Below are positions 25,219 to 33,637 of a stretch of DNA of 37,421 nt, one piece after another. Source of the DNA: Pelistega sp. (GTDB taxonomy: Bacteria > Pseudomonadota > Gammaproteobacteria > Burkholderiales > Burkholderiaceae_B). The notes beneath the pieces are model-generated. The model did not search any database. It saw nothing but the letters and a program-made list of their open reading frames with translations, and was not told where the DNA came from. Position 1 is the first letter of the stretch; the number at the start of each line of letters is the position of its first letter. The translations under genes and the position numbers were made by a program. The stretch lies in contig JAUNUI010000002.1 of NCBI GenBank assembly GCA_030538255.1, forward strand, positions 47,762 to 85,182. Reading direction: 5' to 3'.

Positions 25219-28080
25219 ATGTTAGAAACCGTTCTCAAGCGTGAGCAGGATTTTGGTACACCTACCATTAAAACTTACCAAGCAGAAGTCAGTCTTCATA
25301 TCGATGGTCACCTTGTGCGTGTCCCTGAAGGTACTTCAGTGATGCGCGCAGCCGCTACGCTTGGCCTCAATATCCCTAAGCTGTGTGCTACTGACTCTTT
25401 AGAACCCTTCGGCTCCTGTCGTCTATGCCTAGTGCAGATTGAAGGACGTCGTGGCTATCCCGCCTCTTGCACTACCTTAGTCGAAGAAGGCATGGTGGTC
25501 ACCACAGAAAACAAGCGCTTAGCCGATCTACGTCGTAATGTCATGGAGTTGTATATCTCTGAGCATCCGCTAGACTGCTTGACTTGCCCAGCCAATGGCG
25601 ATTGTGAGCTGCAAGATACCGCTGGACAAGTGGGTTTAAGAACGGTGCGCTATGATGCTTATGATAAACAAGCCGCCAATAAAACCCCTGATAGTTCAAA
25701 CCCATACTTTAGTTTCAACCCCGATTTATGCATTGTCTGTAATCGCTGCGTGCGGGCGTGTGAAGAAACTCAGGGCACTTTTGCCTTAACCGTAGACGGT
25801 CGAGGCTTTGACTCTTTAATTAGTACAGGGTTAAACACTAACTTTAAAGAAAGTGATTGTGTCTCTTGCGGTGCTTGCGTCTCAAGCTGCCCGACAGGTG
25901 CCTTAATTGAAGACAGTGTTATTGCTATGGGACAGCCCAACCATGCCGTTATCACGACCTGTGCTTATTGTGGTGTAGGTTGTGGACTTAAAGCCGAGAT
26001 GAAAGGTGAAACCATCGTACGTATGACGCCCTGGAAAGACGGTAAGGCCAATGAAGGCCACGCTTGTGTGAAGGGACGCTTTGCCTGGGGCTATGCCACC
26101 CACGCAGACCGCATCACCAGCCCAATGATTCGCTCTTCGATTAATGAGCCTTGGCGTAAAGTCTCCTGGGACGAAGCGATTAAGTATGCCGCTAGCGAAC
26201 TCAAGCGCATACAAGCCAAGTATGGCCAAGATTCTGTAGGCGCCATCTCCTCATCTCGCTGCTCGAACGAAGAAGTCTATCTGGTGCAGAAAACCGTACG
26301 TGCTGCCTTAGGCAATAATAATATTGATACCTGCGCGCGCGTCTGCCACTCCCCCACGGGTTACGGCTTAAAACAAACCTTAGGTGAATCTGCTGGCACG
26401 CAAACTTTTGAATCCGTAGCCGATTGCGATGTGATTCTGGTGATGGGCGCTAATCCCACCGATGCACATCCTGTATTCGGTTCACGCTTAAAGCGACGCT
26501 TACGCCAAGGTGCCAAGTTAATTGTGATTGACCCAAGAGCGATCTCCTTAGTTTCCACTGCACATATTAAGGCCGATTATCATTTGCCTCTTATGCCAGG
26601 TACCAATGTGGCCATGCTGAATGCGCTTGCCCACACCATTATGCGTGAAGGTTTAGAGGATAAGCAGTTTATACGCGAGCGCTGTGACGCGGTGGCTTTT
26701 AACCAATGGCTTGAATTTATCCAACAGGAAGAGAACTCGGCTGATGCAGTAGCCGCCATTACCGGCGTGCCCGCAGAAACCATCCGCGCCGCCGCTCGAC
26801 TCTACGCCACAGGCGGCAAGGCAGCCATCTATTATGGCCTCGGCGTGACCGAACATAGCCAAGGTTCAACCGCTGTAATGGCGATTGCCAACTTGGCCAT
26901 GCTGACCGGCAATATTGGCACCAGTGGCGTCGGCGTTAACCCTCTACGCGGCCAGAATAATGTACAGGGCTCCTGTGATATGGGCTCATTCCCCCATGAG
27001 TTCCCAGGCTATCGCCATGTGTCTGATGATGCCACACGCCAGCAATTTGAACAGGCATGGGGTGTCACCCTCAAAGCCACGCCTGGCCTGCGCATTCCGA
27101 ACATGTTCAATGCCGCCATTAGTGGCACCTTCAAGGGTCTCTATTGCCAGGGCGAAGATATTCTCCAGTCGGATCCAAATACCCAACATGTGGAAGCCGC
27201 CTTAAAGAACCTAGAATGCCTGATTGTGCAAGACCTATTCTTAAATGAGACCGCTAAATTTGCCCATGTCTTCTTGCCTGGCGCCTCATTCTTGGAAAAA
27301 GACGGCACCTTCACGAATGCCGAGCGACGTATCTCACGCATCCGTAAAGTCATGCAACCACTTGCGGGCATGGCCGACTGGGAAGTTACACAAGCCTTAT
27401 GTAATGCCCTAGGCTACCCGATGAATTACCAGAGCCCAAATGAGATTATGGATGAAGTGGCGCGCTTAACACCGACCTTCGCCTCGGTGAGCTATGAGCG
27501 CATTGACGCCTTAGGCGGTAGCGTGCAATGGCCATGTAATGATGACAATCCTGAAGGCACACCGATTATGCATCAGCATAGCTTCCCACATGGCTTAGGC
27601 AAGTTTGTGGTTAGCCAATACGTCCCGACCGATGAGCGCGTCACCCAGCGCTTCCCATTGATACTGACGACAGGACGCATCCTGACACAATACAATGTCG
27701 GCGCCCAAACCCGCCGCACCAGTAATACAGCATGGCATGCCGAAGACGTATTGGAAATCCACCCGCACGACGCCTCAGACCGTGGTATTGAAGATGGCGA
27801 TGTAGTGCAGATTAGTAGTCGAGTGGGGCAAGTGGCGATGAAAGCCCAGATTTCCACCCGCATGCAACCAGGCGTGGTCTACACCACCTTCCACCACCCG
27901 ATTTCAGGCTCGAATGTGATCACCACCGAAAACTCCGACTGGGCCACCAATTGCCCTGAGTATAAAGTGACCGCCGTACAGATTAGTAAGGTGGAGGGAA
28001 CAACAACAGCATGGCAAGAGCGGTGGTTGGAGACGGAACAGAAACAGCAGGCCTTATTGGCGATGGCGGAAGGTGGGTGA
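25219..28080 (+). CDS. fdsA: NAD-linked formate dehydrogenase catalytic subunit FdsA
   Basis: A 953-residue molybdenum or tungsten formate dehydrogenase alpha subunit, oxidising formate to CO2 in the cytoplasm. Order: NuoG-like 2Fe-2S domain (C56, C67, C70, C84), His-Cys 4Fe-4S site (H116, C120, C123, C129), two ferredoxin-type 4Fe-4S clusters (C171/C174/C177/C181 and C214/C217/C220/C224), then the bis-MGD domain with its 4Fe-4S ligands C248, C251, C255, C283 followed by K285. The metal-binding residue is Cys, not selenocysteine (CARVCH; C376, H377). AGGAG lies at 25207-25211. It ends in QQALLAMAEGG. The usual small subunit FdsD and the sulfurtransferase FdsC/FdhD are not found downstream in the window and must be encoded elsewhere if present. 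Confidence 0.96.
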   Translation: MLETVLKREQDFGTPTIKTYQAEVSLHIDGHLVRVPEGTSVMRAAATLGLNIPKLCATDSLEPFGSCRLCLVQIEGRRGYPASCTTLVEEGMVVTTENKRLADLRRNVMELYISEHPLDCLTCPANGDCELQDTAGQVGLRTVRYDAYDKQAANKTPDSSNPYFSFNPDLCIVCNRCVRACEETQGTFALTVDGRGFDSLISTGLNTNFKESDCVSCGACVSSCPTGALIEDSVIAMGQPNHAVITTCAYCGVGCGLKAEMKGETIVRMTPWKDGKANEGHACVKGRFAWGYATHADRITSPMIRSSINEPWRKVSWDEAIKYAASELKRIQAKYGQDSVGAISSSRCSNEEVYLVQKTVRAALGNNNIDTCARVCHSPTGYGLKQTLGESAGTQTFESVADCDVILVMGANPTDAHPVFGSRLKRRLRQGAKLIVIDPRAISLVSTAHIKADYHLPLMPGTNVAMLNALAHTIMREGLEDKQFIRERCDAVAFNQWLEFIQQEENSADAVAAITGVPAETIRAAARLYATGGKAAIYYGLGVTEHSQGSTAVMAIANLAMLTGNIGTSGVGVNPLRGQNNVQGSCDMGSFPHEFPGYRHVSDDATRQQFEQAWGVTLKATPGLRIPNMFNAAISGTFKGLYCQGEDILQSDPNTQHVEAALKNLECLIVQDLFLNETAKFAHVFLPGASFLEKDGTFTNAERRISRIRKVMQPLAGMADWEVTQALCNALGYPMNYQSPNEIMDEVARLTPTFASVSYERIDALGGSVQWPCNDDNPEGTPIMHQHSFPHGLGKFVVSQYVPTDERVTQRFPLILTTGRILTQYNVGAQTRRTSNTAWHAEDVLEIHPHDASDRGIEDGDVVQISSRVGQVAMKAQISTRMQPGVVYTTFHHPISGSNVITTENSDWATNCPEYKVTAVQISKVEGTTTAWQERWLETEQKQQALLAMAEGG

Positions 28081-28180
28081 GTGAAAACGGCAAGACCACT
28101 TACGATTGCCGAAGTAGTGCGCTTGACACGAGATGGAGGCGACTCAAAATAGAGACGAAGACAGGAACAACGTTAAAGCG

Positions 28181-28236
28181 CCCGAAACCCGAAGCCCTAA
28201 ACCCTAAACCATAAACCCTAAACTCTAAACCCTATG
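28181..28236. repeat. Telomere-like CCCTAAA heptamer array, 8 units
   Basis: Eight contiguous 7-bp units: two CCCGAA(A/G), then CCCTAAA, CCCTAAA, CCATAAA, CCCTAAA, CTCTAAA and CCCTATG. The sequence equals the plant-type telomere repeat. In a bacterial chromosome it is most simply another short minisatellite; the unit-by-unit decay argues against recent contamination. Confidence 0.9.
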
Positions 28237-28401
28237 ATTATTATGGAAATTTGCTCCTTTTTTGACAAATCAGGAGCAAGCGATAAGCATAGCTGTTTTT
28301 GTCACATACTTCACAAATAAACAAATCACTTGTGACTTATATCAAAACTTTTCAAACTAAAACAACTGAAGTCTTTATAAAAGTCAAGTAACTAGATATT
28401 A

Positions 28402-28467
28402 CCCTTTGTAAATATAAATAATTTGTTATATCATTATATATAACAAATTATTTATATTTACAAAGGG
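28402..28467. repeat. Perfect 30-bp inverted repeat overlapping the TMEM43-gene RBS
   Basis: The arms 28402-28431 and 28438-28467 are exact reverse complements over 30 bases, with a 6-base loop CATTAT. The left arm starts CCCTTTGTAAATATAAATAA and the right arm ends TTACAAAGGG. The stem is AT-rich except for the CCC/GGG base. The right arm ends 8 bases before the ATG at 28476, so AAAGGG of the Shine-Dalgarno (AGGGAG, 28464-28469) is paired in the folded mRNA. No T-run follows, so a terminator is unlikely. It could be an RNA thermometer or switch, a regulator dyad, or a mobile-element trace. Confidence 0.97.
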
Positions 28468-28475
28468 AGTCTTAT

Positions 28476-29807
28476 ATGAGTCATGAAGAACGCACGACTA
28501 AGTCGTGGGGATCTAAGATCGGCGACGGTTTAAAATCCATTGTGATTGGTCTAGTTCTAATTGCTAGCGCTACTGCTTTACTCTTTTGGAATGAAGGGAG
28601 ATCGGTCAAAACAGCTGATTGCATTAATGAGGTCCAAAGTGTCTATGTTACTTTGCCCGATGTTAATACACTAAACAGCGAACTCAATGGTAGCTTAGTC
28701 TATGCCCAAGGTAACGCGCACACTGAAACAGTGCTAGAGGATGGGCGTTTTAATATTCAAAAAAACGCTTTGGCTCTACACTATAGTGCCGAGTATTACC
28801 AATGGGTAGAGACCAAGACTGAGCGTGAAGAAAAAAGCGCAGGTGGTTCTAGTGAAATAGTGACTACCTACGACTATGGTAAGCGCTGGGTTAACAAACC
28901 TGTGGATTCATCTAAGTTTAGGTACGCTGATCGCTACCGCAACCGCGTTTTGTTTGAAGCAAATACAAACTCTAAGTATGCAACTGATGTCAATCTCGGT
29001 GCGTACCAACTGCCTGATTTTCTTTATAAGGGAATCAAAGCTCGCGAGCCTTTAGCCCTAGAGTTCGATGAAGATACTTATACTCAATATGGACAGGCAT
29101 TCCAATCTCGTATCACTACCTTGACGGAAGATCAAGGCTTACCAAAAGAAGGGGTAGAGGGTCAGCAGAATGCTTTAACTCTCGATGATATAGGCCGAGA
29201 GTTTGTTCACGTCGATGCTAATTCAGTTTATATCGGTCGCGACAGCCTCAATCCGCAAGTGGGTGATGTGCGAGTCAACATTAGCTATACCCCAGCATCG
29301 ACCCCCATTGCCTTGGTAGCACTGCTCAATGGCAATACCTTCAGCAAGTATGTGGGCGAGGCATGTAAAGGCGGTTATGAATACAGCTCTATTTACGACG
29401 GTCACAAAACTGCAGCAGAAATTTTTGAAATTAATCACCAAGAAAACTCTTTGCTCACATGGGTTCTTAGAGCAGTTGGGCTGTTCATGCTATTTATTGC
29501 TTTCGGAATGCTCTTCAAATTAGGTGAGGCCTTATTAGATGTGCTGCCTTTCTTGGGTAATACCTTCCGCTTTGCCGGTAAGCTAATAGCAGCCCTGCTT
29601 GCCTTAGTTTGGACATTGGTGGTGATTGGTATTGGTTGGCTTTATTATCGACCAATCCACTCGTTAATCCTCTTTGCAATCGCTGGTGGCTTAATGTTCT
29701 TAGTTTATATCCTACGCAATAAACGTAAAGAGAAAGTCTTAGCAACAGCACCCGTTGCATCCTCCGGTGAGGCCAAAACCATAGATCAACAAGGTCATGA
29801 AAACTAA
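28476..29807 (+). CDS. TMEM43-family membrane protein
   Basis: A 443-residue protein resembling the TMEM43 (LUMA) family, bacterial members of which have no assigned function. A short charged N-terminus (MSHEERTTKSWGSKIGDGL) leads into a first membrane helix (about 20-41). The family-like segment LLFWNEGRSVKTADCINE follows, then a large hydrophilic domain (about 45-315) with YYQWVETKTEREEKS, and three to four C-terminal helices (about 328-410). Start ATG uses AGGGAG, half buried in the upstream 30-bp hairpin. Homologues are thought to be envelope or membrane-organisation proteins. It stands alone between the fds operon and the nucleotide cluster. Family call is good; role unknown. Confidence 0.82.
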   Translation: MSHEERTTKSWGSKIGDGLKSIVIGLVLIASATALLFWNEGRSVKTADCINEVQSVYVTLPDVNTLNSELNGSLVYAQGNAHTETVLEDGRFNIQKNALALHYSAEYYQWVETKTEREEKSAGGSSEIVTTYDYGKRWVNKPVDSSKFRYADRYRNRVLFEANTNSKYATDVNLGAYQLPDFLYKGIKAREPLALEFDEDTYTQYGQAFQSRITTLTEDQGLPKEGVEGQQNALTLDDIGREFVHVDANSVYIGRDSLNPQVGDVRVNISYTPASTPIALVALLNGNTFSKYVGEACKGGYEYSSIYDGHKTAAEIFEINHQENSLLTWVLRAVGLFMLFIAFGMLFKLGEALLDVLPFLGNTFRFAGKLIAALLALVWTLVVIGIGWLYYRPIHSLILFAIAGGLMFLVYILRNKRKEKVLATAPVASSGEAKTIDQQGHEN

Positions 29808-29878
29808 AGTCTTTTTGTCTAACTGTAGCTAGAACCATACGGCTTTTAAACATACCCTTTCTGAAGTAGGAGCAGGCA

Positions 29879-29938
29879 ATGAAACTCATCAGTCATCCTC
29901 AAAAAGTACTGATAAACATTGATGCTCCTGCTCATTAG
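29879..29938 (+). CDS. Possible 19-codon small ORF
   Basis: ATG at 29879 has a good AGGAG 6 bases upstream and encodes MKLISHPQKVLINIDAPAH before TAG. It overlaps an imperfect inverted repeat: AGGAGCA at 29868 can pair with TGCTCCT at 29923, so folding would link the small frame's RBS and its end. It could be a leader peptide for the nucleoside hydrolase gene 113 bp downstream, or chance. Confidence 0.25.
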   Translation: MKLISHPQKVLINIDAPAH

Positions 29939-30051
29939 CTCGGCTAGATGGACTGCGTTTAACAAAACAAAGGCTCATTCTGTTGTTTTTGCAAAAAAGC
30001 CGTTGATGTCTCTATTTCATTTAGAAGTTCTACACATTCATAGGTGAGTTT

Positions 30052-31122
30052 ATGAAAAAACTACTAACTGCTTTTTTATTTATGCTGTCATTGCTAGGCG
30101 CTTTCAGCCACGCCCAAACCAAAGAAAAAGTGATTCTTGATACCGATATGGTTGAGGTGTTTGACGATGGTATTACCATGATGATGTTAGCCAATGCACC
30201 AAATATTGATCTATTAGGCCTCACGATTGTGGTGGGGAATACTTGGGTACCTGAAGGAACGGCCTACGCCATTCGCCAGTTGGAGGCTATTGGACGTACT
30301 GATATTCCTGTTGTCCCTGGGATTCGTTTTCCACTTTACCCAAACCGTCATGACAATATAAAGCATGAAATTGCTTTATTTGGTAATGGTGACGGTTATC
30401 TAGGTTCGGCTGGTTATGCTGAGCCTGAATCCTGGCAGTCTGTTTATCAAAAAACCTATCAGCGTGAGCCGACGTTAGCACCTAAGGATATGAAGGCGGT
30501 TAATTTTATCATTGACCAAGTCAAAGCTAATCCGAATGAAGTCACTGTATTAGCGATTGGTACTTGCGCCAACTTGGCCACCGCGGTGCGTATTGCCCCT
30601 GAAATTATTCCTTTGATTAAGCGCGTGGTCTATATGGGAGGTTCATTCTTCAAGCCTGGCAATACCACCCCTACTGCGGAGTTTAACTGGTGGCTTGATC
30701 CTGATGCAGCCAAGATGTGCTTGCGCAGCCCATTTAATGAGCAGGTGATTGTGGGTTTAGAGGTATCGGAAAGTATTCCTTTCTTAAAGGATCGCTACGA
30801 TCATCTTATCTCTATCACCAAGAACCCTGACATTAAGGAAATGTTGACACGTAACTTCCTCAAGGACATTTACGAGAAAAATCCGGACTATGTCCATTTT
30901 GTCTGGGATGTGATTGCGGGCGCTATTGTGATTGACCCCAGCCTTATCACAGAAGAAGTAACACGTCATGTCGATGTCAATGCACAATTCGGTTCTTCCT
31001 ATGGTGAGTCCATTGCATTTACTGAAAATCCACCTTTAGGCACACAGCAGGCACGTATTATTTTGAAAGTGGACACTGATCGCCTATGGAAAATGGTCGA
31101 AGATGCCATGGCAAAATTGTAA
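30052..31122 (+). CDS. Exported nucleoside hydrolase (IunH family)
   Basis: A 356-residue inosine-uridine-preferring nucleoside hydrolase-type protein, splitting ribonucleosides into base and ribose. A signal peptide (MKKLLTAFLFMLSLLGAFSHA) precedes residue 22, so unlike E. coli RihA-C it acts outside the cytoplasm. The Ca2+-binding N-terminal motif appears as ILDTDMVEVFDDG (D30, D32, D38, D39), slightly different from the classic DTDPGxDD. AEFNWWLDPDAA and the late WDVIAG, which supplies the last metal Asp, are conserved. AGGTGAG lies before the ATG. It opens a six-gene run with 21-27 bp gaps, including a lipoprotein 5'-nucleotidase that would supply its nucleosides. Substrate range is unknown. 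Confidence 0.92.
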   Translation: MKKLLTAFLFMLSLLGAFSHAQTKEKVILDTDMVEVFDDGITMMMLANAPNIDLLGLTIVVGNTWVPEGTAYAIRQLEAIGRTDIPVVPGIRFPLYPNRHDNIKHEIALFGNGDGYLGSAGYAEPESWQSVYQKTYQREPTLAPKDMKAVNFIIDQVKANPNEVTVLAIGTCANLATAVRIAPEIIPLIKRVVYMGGSFFKPGNTTPTAEFNWWLDPDAAKMCLRSPFNEQVIVGLEVSESIPFLKDRYDHLISITKNPDIKEMLTRNFLKDIYEKNPDYVHFVWDVIAGAIVIDPSLITEEVTRHVDVNAQFGSSYGESIAFTENPPLGTQQARIILKVDTDRLWKMVEDAMAKL

Positions 31123-31143
31123 CTCAAAGGCAAAGGTTCTGAT

Positions 31144-31899
31144 ATGAAAAAATTGACTTCTGTCTCCGCTTTAAGCGCTTTAGCGATTGCCTTAGGTATC
31201 GGCTTAACGACACCTACTTATGTGGCCGCACAATCACTGACGAATCAGTCAAGTTATACGCAAAGCAACACGTCCACTCAAGCAACAGTCACGGGTGGCT
31301 ATAGCACACCGACCCAAAAATCAAGCGATGGGGGTAGCGTAACAATTGTTCGTGTGCCGACAACGGTGGAGGAATTCAAGACCTTACGTCAACAAATTGC
31401 ACACCAACCGCATGGCGCGGCAGCTGCATTTGTGGTGGCATTACAAATGTATATGGACAATCCCGAAGTCGGCGAACAATGTCTGGCAATGAGTGTGACG
31501 CCGAGTCAACGCAATGCTAGAAACCCTCAAAAGCTTGCTTCGGTGGGTCAAATTATTCGTGACCGCTACCATCCTTCGAATGCGGGGTCTTCGGTGTATT
31601 CGCCATGGATACCTTACAGCTTTGTTGAAGGGTTCGAGCTCAGTCAACATTGGCAAAAGCCCGAACCACCGTATCAGATGTTTTTTGGACACAACCCTGG
31701 TCGTGACAATATGGATCAATCGGACAGTAATCGCTTTGAGGGTTATGCCATTCCCATGACGATAGATGCCTTTAACAATACGACTAGCCAACGTAGTCGC
31801 TACCGTAATATCACTGCTGTCAAGGTGAAGGGTGAGGCGCAGTATGTCTTATTAAATTTTGATGATTTAATCAATACCGCTTCCTATAAGCGCCCTTAA
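31144..31899 (+). CDS. Exported protein of unknown function, nucleotide cluster
   Basis: A 251-residue exported protein. The signal peptide is MKKLTSVSALSALAIALGIG with cleavage near YVAAQ (about residue 30). A Ser/Thr/Gln-rich stretch (about 30-65) leads into a folded domain (about 75-251) with AAAAFVVALQMYMDN and a Trp/Pro/Tyr-rich region (YSPWIPYSFVEGFEL, PYQMFFGHNPGRDN). It may belong to the poorly characterised DUF6935 group, judged from memory only. It is 21 bp after the nucleoside hydrolase gene and shares its strand, so it probably acts in the periplasm in the same process. No catalytic motif is recognised. Confidence 0.8.
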   Translation: MKKLTSVSALSALAIALGIGLTTPTYVAAQSLTNQSSYTQSNTSTQATVTGGYSTPTQKSSDGGSVTIVRVPTTVEEFKTLRQQIAHQPHGAAAAFVVALQMYMDNPEVGEQCLAMSVTPSQRNARNPQKLASVGQIIRDRYHPSNAGSSVYSPWIPYSFVEGFELSQHWQKPEPPYQMFFGHNPGRDNMDQSDSNRFEGYAIPMTIDAFNNTTSQRSRYRNITAVKVKGEAQYVLLNFDDLINTASYKRP

Positions 31900-31926
31900 T
31901 TTAAATTTAAATTCTAAGTTAAACGT

Positions 31927-32142
31927 ATGAAAGTAATAGTCAATAAGCTTGAACTAACTATTTTTAGTGGCGCTACAGTCGCTGATGCGATTCGCGCTTA
32001 TTTTACTTCTCAGAACCAGCGGCCACCCTGCCCTTTACCTCCAGTAAAGGACAGCTATGGCAATGAAGTCGCCCTCGATGGTGCCCTCAGCGAGGGAAGT
32101 CAACTGAACATCCAAGAGAGTGATAACAATGAAGATGATTAA
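31927..32142 (+). CDS. Small beta-grasp-like (ThiS/MoaD-type) protein
   Basis: A 71-residue protein with a pattern like ThiS/MoaD ubiquitin-like folds: MKVIVNKLELTIFSGATVAD opens two strands and a helix, and YGNEVALDGALSEGSQLNIQ resembles the final strands. It lacks the C-terminal Gly-Gly needed for thiocarboxylation and ends in an acidic tail (ESDNNEDD), so it is not a normal sulfur carrier. No signal peptide: it is the only cytoplasmic-looking product in a cluster of exported proteins. Its end overlaps the start of the 5'-nucleotidase gene by 14 bases, implying coupling. A weak Shine-Dalgarno precedes the ATG. Fold assignment is tentative. Confidence 0.65.
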   Translation: MKVIVNKLELTIFSGATVADAIRAYFTSQNQRPPCPLPPVKDSYGNEVALDGALSEGSQLNIQESDNNEDD

Positions 32143-33616
32143 GAAAATTCTTAGCTTGCTAATGGTAACGGTTTTAGCCAGCTGTAGCACTAGCCCACAA
32201 GTGGCTGAACACACCGCAACGACTGGCGTAGAAACACCCGTAGTGCGCGAAGTGACCATTTTAGCCGTCAATGATATGCATGCAAACCTTGATGATATGC
32301 CTAAACTGGCTTATATGGTCGATGAGTTGCGGGCACAATATCCTGATATGTTATTAGTTTCTGCGGGTGACAATCAGTCAGGCAACCCCATGAACGATCA
32401 ATACAAAGAGAGAGGTCGGCCAATCATCGACTTAATGAATGCGCTTAAATTCGATCTCTCGGCTGTGGGTAACCATGAATTTGATTTCGGTATAAAGGTT
32501 TTTGAAAAGAATACTCAGCTTGCCAATTTCGATCATATTTCCGCCAATATGAGTTGGCCGAAAAATAGGAAGCTCAATATTAAACCCTATAAGAACTTAG
32601 TCCTAGATAATGGTTTGAAATTGTCGTTTGTTTCTGTCATTGATTTAAATGAGCGAAATCAACCGGATACGCACCCCGATAATCTGAGTGAATTTAAGTT
32701 TACTGACCCTTATAAAACAGCTCAACAATATTTGTATTTAGCAGATGAGAGTGATGTGCTTATTTATATGACACATCTTGGCTTTGAAAATGATGTGAAA
32801 TTGGCCAATAGCTTCCCTCCCGGCGTGGTGGACTTGATTATTGGCGGGCACTCACACACCAAAGTAGATACCGAGCAAATTCATAATGGCATCTTAATCA
32901 CCCAAGCACAAAATCGCCTTAAATATGCCTCCTTAATCCGCTTAAAAGTGCATGCCGACGGCTCTATTGAGCGCACCATGAGCTTACTACCTGTCGCTAC
33001 TCGCAAAAATGAGCAAAGCGCGATGCGCTCTTTGGTGGATAAGTACAACCAAAACCCATACATGATGGAAGTGATTGCTAAAGCGCCATCCGACTTCCAA
33101 AGCCGTGAAGAGATCGCTTATTGGATGGCAGATGCTATGAAAGCCGCGACTCAGGCCGATATCTCTCTGGTCAACCGTGGAGGTGTGCGGATTGATGAGT
33201 TAGCGGCGGGCGATGTCACACGAAAATCGATCTTATCTATTGATCCATTTGGCAATCACCTCGCTACTGTTAATATGACCGGGCATGAGCTACAACGCTT
33301 TATTAGCGATATGTTTACTCAAGACGATTACCGATTTATGTATCCTGCTGGTCTACTCTTAAAGTACAGCACAGCGGATCAAGATAGCAAATTAGTCAAG
33401 CTAGCGCTATTTAAGGAGGATGGCACACCCTTAGATATGGATGCGACTTATCGTGTGGCAACGTCTTCTTATGTCTTGTCAATTGTGAAATATGACCGCA
33501 AAGATCCAGGTCAAAGCTTGGCAATCACCTCAACCGAGGGATGGATTGATTGGTTATTAGGTGGTGCTGAGATCAAAAACTATCAGACCGTAAAGCGTAC
33601 CTATGTCAATGAGTAA
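32129..33616 (+). CDS. Lipoprotein 5'-nucleotidase / UshA-type metallophosphoesterase
   Basis: A secreted 5'-nucleotidase-family enzyme that should dephosphorylate nucleotides outside the inner membrane. The start chosen is ATG 32129 (AGAGAG upstream); a GTG at 32120 adds three codons. The lipobox is VLASC near residue 19, so it is membrane-anchored. Metal-binding motifs run in order: NDMHAN (D-x-H), SAGDNQSG, GNHEFD, THLG and GGHSHT, all in the N-terminal metallophosphoesterase domain. The C-terminal nucleotide-binding domain has SLVNRGGVRIDEL, SIDPFGNHLATVNMTG and a final WIDWLLGG. Length of 495 residues is usual. Its product would feed the exported nucleoside hydrolase three genes upstream. 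Nucleotide preference is unknown. Confidence 0.93.
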   Translation: MKMIKKILSLLMVTVLASCSTSPQVAEHTATTGVETPVVREVTILAVNDMHANLDDMPKLAYMVDELRAQYPDMLLVSAGDNQSGNPMNDQYKERGRPIIDLMNALKFDLSAVGNHEFDFGIKVFEKNTQLANFDHISANMSWPKNRKLNIKPYKNLVLDNGLKLSFVSVIDLNERNQPDTHPDNLSEFKFTDPYKTAQQYLYLADESDVLIYMTHLGFENDVKLANSFPPGVVDLIIGGHSHTKVDTEQIHNGILITQAQNRLKYASLIRLKVHADGSIERTMSLLPVATRKNEQSAMRSLVDKYNQNPYMMEVIAKAPSDFQSREEIAYWMADAMKAATQADISLVNRGGVRIDELAAGDVTRKSILSIDPFGNHLATVNMTGHELQRFISDMFTQDDYRFMYPAGLLLKYSTADQDSKLVKLALFKEDGTPLDMDATYRVATSSYVLSIVKYDRKDPGQSLAITSTEGWIDWLLGGAEIKNYQTVKRTYVNE

Positions 33617-33637
33617 ACAGTATAAGGTCTTATTGAA

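Larger units (their letters stand above)
28081..28475. other. Spacer between fdsA and the TMEM43-family gene
   Basis: This 395-bp spacer holds a 23-codon GTG frame right after the fdsA stop (28081-28152, unlikely to be real), a telomere-like 7-bp repeat (28181-28236), a TTGACA word (28262-28267), an inverted pair GTCACA (28301-28306) and TGTGAC (28331-28336), and the 30-bp inverted repeat at 28402-28467. It must contain the promoter of the next gene, but no convincing -10 element can be assigned. Confidence 0.6.

Noticed and set aside
28081-28152. 23-residue GTG frame directly after fdsA as FdsD or FdhD
   Set aside because: Too short and without recognisable FdsD or FdhD motifs; mentioned only as a possible remnant.
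28011-28214. 67-residue frame overlapping the end of fdsA
   Set aside because: It overlaps fdsA in another frame and its end is simply the telomere-like repeat translated; no independent start signal.
28402-28467. Rho-independent terminator
   Set aside because: The stem is very AT-rich, far longer than terminators, ends in the RBS of the next gene and has no T-run after it.
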